In this document: piece after piece, positions 18,212 to 26,415 of the stretch
Position numbering within the stretch: position 1 is the first letter of the stretch
Layout: every line of letters starts with the position of its first letter
NCBI RefSeq assembly: GCF_000342045.1
Contig: NZ_AONQ01000011.1
Span: 23,479-87,478, forward strand
Source: Paramagnetospirillum caucaseum
GTDB lineage: Bacteria; Pseudomonadota; Alphaproteobacteria; Rhodospirillales; Magnetospirillaceae
DNA length: 64,000 nt
Reading direction: 5' to 3'
Position numbers and translations under genes: made by a program
Notes under the pieces: generated by a model
What the model saw: only the letters and a program-made list of their open reading frames with translations
Told to the model about the DNA's origin: nothing
The model's database searches: none

Positions 18212-19174
18212 CTACAACAGCTTGTTCAGTCCCTTGACCTCGAATTTCAGCGAGCCGGTGGGGCAGGCGTCGATACACAGGCCGCAACGGGTACAATCGG
18301 CACCGATGGCGACGTTGACGTCCTCGGCATAGGTCTTCTTGGTGCATTCCAGCACGTGGGGGACCAGGCAGACCTTGCGGCAATCGCCCTCGTTCAGGCA
18401 ATTCTCCATGTTGTAGGTCACCCGGAGCGGCGACACCGCGCCGACGAAGCCATAGGTCAGCCCGATGGGGCAGATGTAGCGGCACCACATACGGCGGATG
18501 AAGATGATCTCGTAGGCCAGGAGGCCCAGCACCCAGACCATGGCCAGCCCCGGCCCGTAGATCAGGGCGCGGCTGACGATGCCGGTGGGCGAGATGGACT
18601 CGAACACCGTATAGCCGCTGACCACCGCCAGCAGGGCGAACACCACGTAGAGCACGCTGCGCGATCCGCGGTGCAGGGGATAGTCCACCACCATCTTGCG
18701 CTTGGCCAGGGCCAGATGGACCTTCTCGGCGATCTCGGCCAGCAGGTGGTAGGGGCAGGTCCAGGAACAGAAGGTGCGCCCGCCCAGCAGCCACCACAGG
18801 AACAGCACCGTGCCGGTGCCGATCACCAGGTTGATGAGGATCACCTTGTAGGCCAGCATCACCTGGATGGCCGAATTGAGGTCGGCGAAGTGGAAGCCGA
18901 TGACCCGCGACGCGGTCAGCGAGCCTTCGACCAGTTGCACGTCGAAGCCGAACGACAGCACGAAGATCATGTTGACCGTGATCAGCGTCGCCCAGCGGAT
19001 ATTGCGCCACTTGTTGGAATGCTTCTCGGCGTGGGCTTCCCGGATCTGGCGGGCCCGTTCGGGGCCCTTGACCTGCCGCTTGGCCTCCTGCATGGCCAGG
19101 GCCTCGGGGGTGTAGCTGGCCGGGCGCTGGGGCGCGGCGCCCAGCATGATCTTCAGCGAGGTGAGGAGCTTCAT
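18212..19174 (-). CDS. nosH: NosH, NapH-like membrane iron-sulfur quinol dehydrogenase subunit
   Basis: A 320-residue integral membrane protein that, with NosG, is thought to oxidise quinol and pass electrons toward NosZ. About four helices lie after a basic N-terminal segment. Two Cx3CP motifs typical of NapH follow TM helices (CSWTCPYHLLAEI and CRYICPIGLTYG). The C-terminus carries cluster-binding Cys motifs (CLNEGDCRKVC and CTRCGLCIDACP). NapGH couples uniquely to menaquinol in known systems, which gives meaning to the menA and ubiE genes downstream. The start overlaps the nosG stop by 1 nt. Confidence 0.9.
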   Translation of the reverse strand: MKLLTSLKIMLGAAPQRPASYTPEALAMQEAKRQVKGPERARQIREAHAEKHSNKWRNIRWATLITVNMIFVLSFGFDVQLVEGSLTASRVIGFHFADLNSAIQVMLAYKVILINLVIGTGTVLFLWWLLGGRTFCSWTCPYHLLAEIAEKVHLALAKRKMVVDYPLHRGSRSVLYVVFALLAVVSGYTVFESISPTGIVSRALIYGPGLAMVWVLGLLAYEIIFIRRMWCRYICPIGLTYGFVGAVSPLRVTYNMENCLNEGDCRKVCLVPHVLECTKKTYAEDVNVAIGADCTRCGLCIDACPTGSLKFEVKGLNKLL

Positions 19175-19938
19175 CACGCGTCTCCCCACTTGCGCCGGAT
19201 GTCGATGACGATGGAGGCCGGCTCCGTCGGGCAGATCATCTCGCACATGCCGCAGCCGACGCAGGCCTGATGCACCACCGGGGTCTTGCACTTGTCGGCG
19301 GGGTCCTTGCTCATGGGCTCCAGGCTGATGGCGTTGGGCACCGGACATTCGCGGACGCACAGGTCGCAAAGCTCCAGATCGTACTTGTACTCGGCCAGCT
19401 TGACCGGCTTCCAGCGGTCGATCTCGGGATAGCGGTGGACGCCCTTGAATGGGGCGGGCCGCGCCGCTCCCTTGTAGCCCTCGCCCTTGCGCGCCAAGCA
19501 GGCATTGGGACGGTCCAGGCGGGCGAGGCCCATGCGGACCTCCTCCTTCTTGCTGACCGTGTGGGAGAGCGCCCCGGTCGGGCAAGCCAGGACGCACTGC
19601 ACCGCGTCGCACGAGAAGTCGCAGGCCTGGTCGCGGGCGGGAATGTAGGGCACCCCCACCCCGAAACCCTCGTCCAGGTCGCCGAGATAGATGGCGCGCA
19701 CCGGGCAGACCTGCACGCACTGGCCGCACTTGATGCAGGCGGCCAGGAAATCGGCCTCGGCGATGGCGCCCGGCGGCCGCAGCCGGGGCGTCCACTTGCG
19801 CAGCACCGGAAAGAATCCGAACAGCGAGGCGCCGACCACCGCGCCGCCCATGGCGATGGACCGCATCACCATGCGCCGCGTCTTGTTGTTGGCGTGGGGT
19901 ACCGGTGGCGGCTTGGGGGCCGCGTCCTCTTCACTCAT
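19174..19938 (-). CDS. nosG: NosG, NapG-like periplasmic ferredoxin subunit
   Basis: A 254-residue protein with an N-terminal signal-anchor (MVMRSIAMGGAVVGASLFGF) and four cysteine clusters for [4Fe-4S] centres: CIKCGQCVQVCP, CDFSCDAVQCVLACP, CDLCVRECP and CVGCGMCEMICP. This is the NapG/MauM architecture. It should relay electrons from NosH to the cytochromes c encoded upstream. The preceding residues NNKTRRMVMRS hold a twin Arg, compatible with Tat export. The start at 19938 has GGGAGC upstream and overlaps nosD by 8 nt. Confidence 0.92.
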   Translation of the reverse strand: MSEEDAAPKPPPVPHANNKTRRMVMRSIAMGGAVVGASLFGFFPVLRKWTPRLRPPGAIAEADFLAACIKCGQCVQVCPVRAIYLGDLDEGFGVGVPYIPARDQACDFSCDAVQCVLACPTGALSHTVSKKEEVRMGLARLDRPNACLARKGEGYKGAARPAPFKGVHRYPEIDRWKPVKLAEYKYDLELCDLCVRECPVPNAISLEPMSKDPADKCKTPVVHQACVGCGMCEMICPTEPASIVIDIRRKWGDA

Positions 19939-21394
19939 CGTTCTTGCTCCCGATGGGGCCGCGCTGGGGTTCGAGCGAGCCGCGACGGCCGCTGGCGGCG
20001 CCTCCCGGCCCGGACCCCTTTTCATGAGCCACCGGCGTCTCGCCCGCCGGCTTGGGCCGGTCGGCGTTGCGGCCCAGGTCCTCGGTGGCGTCGAGGGTCG
20101 ATCCGGCCCGGACCTTGGCGTCGGAAGCCACCAGCGGATGCTTGTCCTCCAGCATCATCACCGGCTCGGAAAACGGCGCCAGACGGTCGAGGAAGTCCAG
20201 CACCTCGAGCAGCGGCGTGCCTTTGAAGAAACGGGTGTTGGGCACGTCCATCCACACCCGGCCGGCATAGGTGTACAGGCGGTGCGGCTTGTCGCCGACG
20301 CCGTTGCCGTCGCGGTCGAAGCCCTGGTAATCCTCCCAGCGGTTGCCGTCCCACAGGTTGCGCTTGGCGCTGCCGCCGCCATAGACCGCCACCTCGGTGA
20401 TGTTGCCGGTGAACAGGTTGCCGGTCAGCTCGTTGTCCTTCCAGTCGTTGAGGAAGGCCACGCCGATGTCGTTGTAGGCAATGCGGTTGCCGCGGATATG
20501 GTTCCGGGTATCGGGCTCGTAGGGGGCGACGTCGATGGAGATGCCCTGGGAGCAATAGAGAATATCGTTGTTCTCGATCACCACGTCGCTGCTTTCCTTC
20601 AGCGAGACGCAGACGCCCTGGGCCCCCACCGCCTTGGCGATGACGTTGTTCCGCAATTCGTCGCCGGTGTCGTACATCATGGAGATGCCGGTGGAATTGT
20701 CGAAGAAGTAGTTGCTTTCCGCGATGTTGTACTGGGCCTGCATGAGGTGCAGGCCGTACCGCCCGCCGCTCTGGCGGTTGCCCACATAGCGGTTGTGGTT
20801 GGAATACCAGAAGACGATGTCGCGCCCGCTGGTAAACTCGTTGTTCTCGACCAGGTTATGGTGCGAGTACCACAGCTTGATGCCGTCGCCGCGCCGGCCC
20901 AGGCTGATCTTCTTGCCCTGGACCTTGTTGTTGCGGACGGTATTGCGCTGGGACTGTTCGAGGCTGAACCCGAACAGCACGTTGTCCATCCGGATGTCCT
21001 CGACCACGTTGTCGTCGCCGCGCACCTGAATGCCGGCATCCTGCTGGGCGTGGCTGGGACCCGAATTGGTGATGTGGAAATTGCGCACCGTGGCGCCGCT
21101 GGTCTTGATCCACAGCACGGAACCGGTGCCCTCGCCGTCCAGGGTCACCTGGTTCTTGCCGTCGAAGATGACCGGCTTGCTGACCACCAGATGGGACTTG
21201 TAGCGCCCGGGCGGCGGGGTGATCACCTGGCCGGGCTGGGCGATATCGATCAGCGCCTGGATCAGGGAGGAGTCCAGCAGCGGCTCCTCGTTCCGCCCCT
21301 GGGGCGCCGCCGAGGCGGTGGACAGCCCGGCGGCGAAGACGACGGCCAGGGACGTCAGTCTAGACTTGGAATAGGTCTTGAACCACGCGACCAT
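19931..21394 (-). CDS. nosD: NosD, periplasmic beta-helix protein for CuZ assembly
   Basis: A 487-residue exported protein (signal LTSLAVVFAAGLSTASAA). The body is a right-handed beta helix built from short Asn-rich repeats such as NTVRNNKVQG, NLVENNEFTS, NRYVGNRQSG and NELTGNLFTG, the carbohydrate-binding/sugar-hydrolysis (CASH) pattern. NosD binds NosL and NosFY and helps form the copper-sulfur CuZ site. The last 60 residues are a charged, Gly/Pro-rich tail not typical of the fold. GAGG shortly before the ATG at 21394 supports the start. Confidence 0.93.
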   Translation of the reverse strand: MVAWFKTYSKSRLTSLAVVFAAGLSTASAAPQGRNEEPLLDSSLIQALIDIAQPGQVITPPPGRYKSHLVVSKPVIFDGKNQVTLDGEGTGSVLWIKTSGATVRNFHITNSGPSHAQQDAGIQVRGDDNVVEDIRMDNVLFGFSLEQSQRNTVRNNKVQGKKISLGRRGDGIKLWYSHHNLVENNEFTSGRDIVFWYSNHNRYVGNRQSGGRYGLHLMQAQYNIAESNYFFDNSTGISMMYDTGDELRNNVIAKAVGAQGVCVSLKESSDVVIENNDILYCSQGISIDVAPYEPDTRNHIRGNRIAYNDIGVAFLNDWKDNELTGNLFTGNITEVAVYGGGSAKRNLWDGNRWEDYQGFDRDGNGVGDKPHRLYTYAGRVWMDVPNTRFFKGTPLLEVLDFLDRLAPFSEPVMMLEDKHPLVASDAKVRAGSTLDATEDLGRNADRPKPAGETPVAHEKGSGPGGAASGRRGSLEPQRGPIGSKNDE

Positions 21395-21432
21395 GGACCT
21401 CGTCTCCGCTCCTTGTCGGGTTGCGAACGGGA

Positions 21433-22113
21433 CTATTCCGACTTGAGCGCCTTGCGCTGCAGCAGCAGCGCCACCATCAGGCACAACGACGCCGCCACCA
21501 GCAGGCCGAAGCCGTAATGGGGATAGGAGAAGGTGCCGAACTGCGCCACCTTGCCCTCGCCGAACACGGTGGGCATGAAGGGCTTGACCGAGAAGGCCGC
21601 CCAGGACCGCAGATTGTGGCCGAACCACCACAGCCAGGCGGAATAATCGATGACGAAGGCCACCGGAATGACGATGCCCGAGAGCGGCAGCACCCACCAG
21701 AACGGTCCGGCATAGAACAGGAAGGCCAGCAGCATCACGCCGACCAGGGAGAACAGGTAGGGAGCCGCCTTGATCTCGTACTTGGCGCCCACCTCGATGG
21801 GCTCCATGCCGATGAAGTGGTTGATGACGTTCATTTCCTCGACGCAGTCGAGGCCACCTTCCTCGTCGCCCCAGGCAGCGCTCTTGGCTGCCTTGGAATC
21901 CTTGGGCTTGTCCTGGCTGGTGCAGCCGTTGAACACGCCGTTCATGTGGAAGTGGATGCGGATGCCGTCGGGGAAGGTCTCGGCCGGATAGTTGGGGGCC
22001 TTCAGCGCCACCCACCAGATGGGCGAGAAATACGCACCGCCGATCAGAAGCATGCCGATCACGGTCAGGATTCGCACGAGCGCCGGCTTGCTCTTGCTGT
22101 TGTTGTTGGCCAT
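21433..22113 (-). CDS. NosB-like membrane protein of clade II nos clusters
   Basis: A 226-residue inner membrane protein with about four helices: one near residues 13-32 (LVRILTVIGMLLIGGAYFSP), then a periplasmic loop of about 90 residues (contains HFHMNGVFNGC and NHFIGMEPIEVGAKYEI), and three more helices after residue 110. Position, length and topology match NosB, a membrane protein found only with Sec-type NosZ; its role is not established. I leave the symbol empty because the match is by context and topology. It lies between the cytochromes and nosD. Confidence 0.7.
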   Translation of the reverse strand: MANNNSKSKPALVRILTVIGMLLIGGAYFSPIWWVALKAPNYPAETFPDGIRIHFHMNGVFNGCTSQDKPKDSKAAKSAAWGDEEGGLDCVEEMNVINHFIGMEPIEVGAKYEIKAAPYLFSLVGVMLLAFLFYAGPFWWVLPLSGIVIPVAFVIDYSAWLWWFGHNLRSWAAFSVKPFMPTVFGEGKVAQFGTFSYPHYGFGLLVAASLCLMVALLLQRKALKSE

Positions 22114-22153
22114 GGAATTCAACCCCGTTGGCTGGTCAGGTGGATCGGAGGGA

Positions 22154-22188
22154 GGGCGGCGCCCCGGACCGAAATCCGGACGCCGCCC
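22154..22188 (-). other. Stem-loop between the cytochrome and nosB-like genes
   Basis: Outer arms of 8 bp (22154-22161 with 22181-22188) enclose an inner CCGGA/TCCGG pairing. No U tract follows on the minus strand, so this is more likely an mRNA processing or stability element than a terminator. Confidence 0.5.
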
Positions 22189-22213
22189 AGTGTCCACCTT
22201 ATATCAGAAAAAT

Positions 22214-22969
22214 CTACTGGAAGTCAGGATTTTTCCAGCCCTTGGGCGCAATCATCTTGGCCGGGGGCTTCAGGCGCGAGGTGTAGTCCAGCACCGCCTT
22301 GGTGTCGCGGTCGGAGAAGGTCTGGATCTGCTTCATCATGTCCGGGTTGGCGTTGCGGCGCTTGCCTTCCTTGATCCACTGGTACTGGCGCAGCAGGTAG
22401 GAGTAGTGCTGGCCGTGGATGCGGGGATAGAACTTGTCGTTCTCGCCGGCGCCGTCGGCGCCGTGGCAGCGGGTGCAGTTCTCTTCGTACAGCTTCTTGC
22501 CGTGCGCCAGATCCTTGCCGTCACCGACGCCGGGCTCGGGGTTCATGGGCAGGGCGGCCATGTAGGCGGCCACGTCGGCGATGGCCTGCGGGCCACCGAT
22601 CTGCGACGGCAGGGCGAAGGGGTACATGGTGGGGTTGTCACGGTTCAGCGCGCGGATGTCGGCCAGCTGCTTGATGGTGACCTTGGGGTGCTGGCCGGCC
22701 AGCTGCGGGAAGGTGCCGTCGGTCAGGCCCCAGCCCTCCATCTGATGGCAGGCGGAGCACACTTCATAGACCTCGCGGCCGTTCTTCAGGTCGGGCTTCA
22801 GCTTGAGGGCCTCGTCCTCCTCGCCGCCGCCGGCATGCCACTGATAGCCTTCCTCGCCCAGGGACTTGCCCTTGGTCGGAACAGCACCGCCGGCAGCGAT
22901 AGCCGCGCCACCGATGAGAAGGGCGGAAACAGCGGCCATGGCGGCCAGGCTGTGCTTAAGCTTCAACAT
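22214..22969 (-). CDS. Diheme class I cytochrome c, probable electron donor to NosZ
   Basis: A 251-residue periplasmic protein with Sec signal (HSLAAMAAVSALLIGGAAIAA) and two heme sites, CSACH and CTRCH, in two cytochrome c domains. Each has a downstream Met segment (PTMYPFALP in the first; NPDMMKQIQTF in the second) that could supply the sixth ligand. The layout resembles cytochrome c4/c553-type proteins. Clade II nos clusters carry cytochromes (NosC1, NosC2) thought to link NosGH with NosZ, and this gene's position fits that role. GGAG 9 nt before the ATG supports the start. Confidence 0.88.
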   Translation of the reverse strand: MLKLKHSLAAMAAVSALLIGGAAIAAGGAVPTKGKSLGEEGYQWHAGGGEEDEALKLKPDLKNGREVYEVCSACHQMEGWGLTDGTFPQLAGQHPKVTIKQLADIRALNRDNPTMYPFALPSQIGGPQAIADVAAYMAALPMNPEPGVGDGKDLAHGKKLYEENCTRCHGADGAGENDKFYPRIHGQHYSYLLRQYQWIKEGKRRNANPDMMKQIQTFSDRDTKAVLDYTSRLKPPAKMIAPKGWKNPDFQ

Positions 22970-23027
22970 AGTTCTATCTCCAGGGTCTAGCGAACTGGGC
23001 CGCACACTAGCGCGGCCCGGCCCGGCC

Positions 23028-23642
23028 TCACTTGACTGTGGACAAGTAATCCGCAATCTGGGCGATTTCGTCGTCATTGACCAAGTGCATCACAGGCTGC
23101 ATGGCGTTGGCCTTGCCGTTGGTGCGGGCGCCGGTCTTGATGTCCTTGGTCTGGGCCAGGATATAGGCCTTGTCCTGGCCGGCGATGGCGGGATAGCCGG
23201 GCAGCGGCTTCTTGCCTTCCTTGCCGTGGCAGGCGACGCAGGTCTTGGTCAGGAACAGGGTCTTGCCCGGATGGGGCGCGGCCGGGGCGGCGACGGCGGC
23301 CGGAGCCTCCTTCAGGCTGGCCAGATAGTCGGAGATGGCCTTCATGTCGGCCTCGGCCAGGTCTTCCACGATGGGCTTCATGGAATCGACGCTCTGGCCG
23401 TTGGTGCGGGCGCCGGACTTGATGTCCTTCATCTGGTTCAGCATGTAGTCGGAGTTCTGGCCGGCCAGCTTGGGGAAGCCTTCCTGCAGCGGGGTCTTGG
23501 CATCCTCGCCGTGGCAGGCGGCGCAGCCCTTGTCGGCATAGAGCGCCTTGCCATCGGCGGCCAGCGCGGACCCTAAGGAAACGGCGCCGAAGGCGGCGGC
23601 CAGGGCCATGACGGGAAGCTGCCGCTTGATGGTCTTGAACAT
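23028..23642 (-). CDS. Diheme cytochrome c4-like protein, probable electron carrier in N2O respiration
   Basis: A 204-residue periplasmic protein with signal peptide (VMALAAAFGAVSLGSALA) and two similar cytochrome c domains. Heme sites are CAACH and CVACH, and each domain ends with the repeat GARTNG followed by a Met-containing segment (SMKPIV; AMQPVM), as in cytochrome c4. The internal duplication is obvious. It lies 58 nt upstream of the other diheme cytochrome gene and downstream of nosZ. AGAGGA 6 nt before the ATG at 23642 decides the start. Confidence 0.9.
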   Translation of the reverse strand: MFKTIKRQLPVMALAAAFGAVSLGSALAADGKALYADKGCAACHGEDAKTPLQEGFPKLAGQNSDYMLNQMKDIKSGARTNGQSVDSMKPIVEDLAEADMKAISDYLASLKEAPAAVAAPAAPHPGKTLFLTKTCVACHGKEGKKPLPGYPAIAGQDKAYILAQTKDIKTGARTNGKANAMQPVMHLVNDDEIAQIADYLSTVK

Positions 23643-23774
23643 GTCGGATCCTCTCCAGGCTCGGTACGACCGAGGACGGGGCCATGCCTGCCCTCGAATT
23701 TGCGCGAAAACTACGCGTGGGACGCGATCATCCCCATGACTTTGGTTAAGCATCGGATTTTTCGAGACGCCTGA

Positions 23775-23788
23775 GTGACGTCGGTCAC
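23775..23788. promoter_or_regulatory. CRP/FNR-type palindrome upstream of the cytochrome genes
   Basis: The sequence gtgacgtcggtcac has perfect 5-bp arms (GTGAC/GTCAC) around a 4-bp spacer, the spacing of CRP/FNR-family sites. It lies 133-146 nt before the start of the cytochrome c4-like gene. GTGAC differs from the FNR half-site TTGAT, so a DNR/NNR- or CRP-like regulator is possible. Assigned by symmetry and position only. Confidence 0.45.
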
Positions 23789-23805
23789 GCCGGCCCCTCA
23801 TTTCA

Positions 23806-23842
23806 ATAAAAACAGGCGGAGCGGGCAAGCCCACCCCGCCTG
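23806..23842 (-). terminator. Rho-independent terminator downstream of nosZ
   Basis: On the minus strand CAGGCGG...CCGCCTG (arms 23836-23842 and 23813-23819), extended inward by an imperfect GGTGGGC/GCCCGCT pairing, is followed by TTTTTATT. It lies 55 nt after the nosZ stop and should end or weaken transcription before the cytochrome genes. Confidence 0.8.
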
Positions 23843-23857
23843 ATCTTCATGCGGCAT

Positions 23858-23881
23858 CCGGGGCGGGCGGACCCGCCCCGG
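23858..23881 (-). other. Perfect 10-bp GC-rich hairpin after the nosZ stop codon
   Basis: Arms 23858-23867 and 23872-23881 are fully complementary around a 4-nt loop. No U tract follows directly; the true terminator lies further downstream. This may protect the 3' end of nosZ mRNA. Confidence 0.6.
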
Positions 23882-23896
23882 CCGTAACGGAACCGC

Positions 23897-26200
23897 TTAC
23901 TTGGCGGCTTCCACCTTCTTGGCGCCGTTCTGCTCCAGGAAGGTCTTGGCACGCAGACCGATGTCGGCGGCCTTCACCTGATACTGGAACCACTGCTCGG
24001 CCCACAGGAAGGCGCTGTTGAAGTCGCCCTTGGCGGCGAACTCTTCAGACTTCTTCTTGTTCTGCTCGGCATAGCCCAGCTGCTCGGTGGCGTCCTCGAC
24101 CATGGCCACGACCTGCGGGAAGTCCTTGAAGTTCACGCTGGTGATGTAGCCGACGACACTGTTGATGACGGCCTGGGTGTCGTTGTTGGCCTTCACGCGG
24201 GTGTCGTAGTCCTTCTGGCCGTAGACCTGGCCTTCCTTGGCCTTGGCACCCGTCGCCTTGTAGTTGGCGGGCTGAACCAGCAGGTAGCCTTCCATCTCAA
24301 GGTGCAGCGCCGAGCAGAACTCGGTGCAGTAGTACGGGTACACGCCGGCCTTGTTGGCCTTGACGGTCAGCGAGGCGGTCTTGCCCGGCTCGATGGACAG
24401 GTTGCCGTTGTGCTTGGAGATGGCGAAACCATGGGTCTCGTCCTGGGCACGCTCGAGGTTGGTCAGGTGGACGGTGATTTCGTCACCCTCGTTCGCCTCG
24501 ATGATTTCCGGCGTGATGTGCGAGCGGATCACGGTGCCGAACACTTCGACCTTGCCCGGCTTCTTCTCGATGCGCTCCTGGCCGGGGCGAACCGCGAACG
24601 GCGACTTCTTCTCGGTGCGGGAATCGGTGCCGAACGGATAGCGGACGTTGGTCTTCAGCTTTTCGGTGGCGATGGCCACCGCGTAGTGGGGCTCGCCCAG
24701 CGGCAGCGGCATATCGTACAGCAGCTGCATCTTGTCGCCCGAGATATCGATCAGCTGATGGTTCTGCGGATGCAGCGGGCCGACCTGGGCGAAGCGGTCG
24801 ATAGCCAGCTTGTTCAGGGCGATCAGGTACTTGCCCTTCGGCTTGGCGGTATCGCCTTCCATGGCCATCAGGTGGCCGATGTTGTAGTGGACGGAAATCT
24901 TGTCCAGCACCTTGCCTTCACAATAGTCCCACTTGGCAACCATGGAATCCACGTACAGCGAGGTGTACGCGACGCAGGGCTTGGAATCGTACTGGGTGTG
25001 CAGCGGGCCGAGGCCCAGTGCCACCTGCTTGTGGGCGACGGTTTCCAGGGCGATGATCGGAATGCCGTACTCGTCCTTGCCCGCGAAAGTCTTGGCGGCA
25101 ATAGCCGCTTCGATCTTGGCGATGTCGTAGACGGTGGTGTGGCTGTCCAGCTTGCCCGAGACGGTCACGTACTTGCCGTCCGGGGTGACGTCGGCGCCGT
25201 GGGGGCTCTTGGGCTCGGGAACGAGCACCAGGATGCCTTCCTTGACGGCGGTGTCGATGGACAGCACGTTGTGGCCGTTGATCTTCTTGGCCTTGCCGGC
25301 CTTGACCAGCTCGGCGGCCTTCTTCCAGTTGATCACGTGCAGGTAGTCGTGGTCCTTGGCCGAGCAGCCCGCTTCGAAGGGCGGACGGCCGCGCTCGATA
25401 CCGCCGACATAGCGCTCGGTGCAGAAGGAGTTCACGAAAGCCCAGCCGTCCGACGGGCCCTTGCCGAAGTCGGAGAGATCCTGGCTGTAGGGCGGCAGTT
25501 CGAGGGAGAACGAGTTCTCGGGCTCGATGCGGCCATGCTCGCGGTTGAACTTCCAGAAGGTGGTCGCGCCGCGATACTTCTCGTTGAACTGCTCCAGCGG
25601 AGCGAATTCACCGCCCAGCGGGGCGCCGTACTGGGCCGGCTCGATCACGTAGTCGGTGTTCGGGCTGACGAAGGCGCCGCCGTGCTCGGACTGCACGATC
25701 GGGTTCTGGACGATCTGCTTGGTCTCGAAGTCACGCAGGTCGATGACCGCGATGCGCGGCGTGTTCTTGTCGTTGATGAACAGCCACTGGCCGTCGCTCT
25801 CGCCGTTGGTCTCGGACAGCGCCGGGTGGTGGGTGTCGCCCCACAGCACGGTGCGGCCCTGGACCTCGGAGCCCTGCTTCAGCACGGCCTTGGATTCGTC
25901 GTCGTAGCCATAGCCCTGCCAGGGCTCGGGGGTGAACACGCCGATGTACTTCAGGATGCGCATCGAAGGCACGCCGTAGACGATCACCTGACCGCTCTGG
26001 CCGCCCGAGCTGAACACCATGAATTCATCGAGCTTGCCGGTCGGATGATAGGTCTTCGCGGCGGCAAGCATGTCATTTTCCGTCAGGCCACGGCGCTTCA
26101 TCACGTCCTGCAGCGACTCGGCCGCGGTGGCGGCACTGGCCACAAGGGCGCCAAAGCTGACAGTAGCGAGCAGAGTCGCCAATTTGCGGCTTCTCGTCAT
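23897..26200 (-). CDS. nosZ: Nitrous oxide reductase NosZ, clade II (Sec-dependent)
   Basis: Periplasmic multicopper enzyme that reduces N2O to N2. The 767-residue protein has a signal peptide without a twin-Arg motif (SRKLATLLATVSFGALVASA), which marks the atypical clade II. A seven-bladed propeller carries CuZ His ligands in DTHHPALSE, EHGGAFV, SPHGADVTPDG, GLGPLHTQYD, HPQNHQLID and GEPHYAVAI. The C-terminal cupredoxin has the CuA motif YCTEFCSALHLEMEG (about residues 624-638). A helical extension of about 124 residues follows and has no heme motif. GGGGAAG just ahead of the ATG at 26200 supports the start. Confidence 0.97.
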   Translation of the reverse strand: MTRSRKLATLLATVSFGALVASAATAAESLQDVMKRRGLTENDMLAAAKTYHPTGKLDEFMVFSSGGQSGQVIVYGVPSMRILKYIGVFTPEPWQGYGYDDESKAVLKQGSEVQGRTVLWGDTHHPALSETNGESDGQWLFINDKNTPRIAVIDLRDFETKQIVQNPIVQSEHGGAFVSPNTDYVIEPAQYGAPLGGEFAPLEQFNEKYRGATTFWKFNREHGRIEPENSFSLELPPYSQDLSDFGKGPSDGWAFVNSFCTERYVGGIERGRPPFEAGCSAKDHDYLHVINWKKAAELVKAGKAKKINGHNVLSIDTAVKEGILVLVPEPKSPHGADVTPDGKYVTVSGKLDSHTTVYDIAKIEAAIAAKTFAGKDEYGIPIIALETVAHKQVALGLGPLHTQYDSKPCVAYTSLYVDSMVAKWDYCEGKVLDKISVHYNIGHLMAMEGDTAKPKGKYLIALNKLAIDRFAQVGPLHPQNHQLIDISGDKMQLLYDMPLPLGEPHYAVAIATEKLKTNVRYPFGTDSRTEKKSPFAVRPGQERIEKKPGKVEVFGTVIRSHITPEIIEANEGDEITVHLTNLERAQDETHGFAISKHNGNLSIEPGKTASLTVKANKAGVYPYYCTEFCSALHLEMEGYLLVQPANYKATGAKAKEGQVYGQKDYDTRVKANNDTQAVINSVVGYITSVNFKDFPQVVAMVEDATEQLGYAEQNKKKSEEFAAKGDFNSAFLWAEQWFQYQVKAADIGLRAKTFLEQNGAKKVEAAK

Positions 26201-26285
26201 CTTCCCCACCTTTTGAATTGTTGAAACTAAACGAATGTTACCCAACCTTCGCCGAAGACGATGGGACCGGGGGGGCGCAAAAGCC

Positions 26286-26299
26286 TTAACTTTCGTCAA
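26286..26299. promoter_or_regulatory. FNR-like box upstream of nosZ
   Basis: Read on the minus strand the site is ttgacgaaagttaa, matching TTGAY-N4-RTCAA except for one position. Its centre is about 93 nt before the nosZ start codon, close enough for class II activation of a promoter near 26251, although no good -10 element is visible. It could also serve the divergent SCO gene. An anaerobic FNR/NNR-type control of nosZ would be expected. Confidence 0.5.
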
Positions 26300-26415
26300 G
26301 AAACCCCGTGTAAATTCCGCGCGCACCCGGCATGGCCGCCGGGCTATGATCGCGCTTCCCAAATGCCGTGATGAGCGGCATCAAGGAGCGTCACAAGGAT
26401 AAGGAATCGACGGAC

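Noticed and set aside
24302..26224. Plus-strand 640-codon frame opposite nosZ
   Set aside because: The opposite strand encodes an intact NosZ with all copper ligands; this frame has no recognisable domain.
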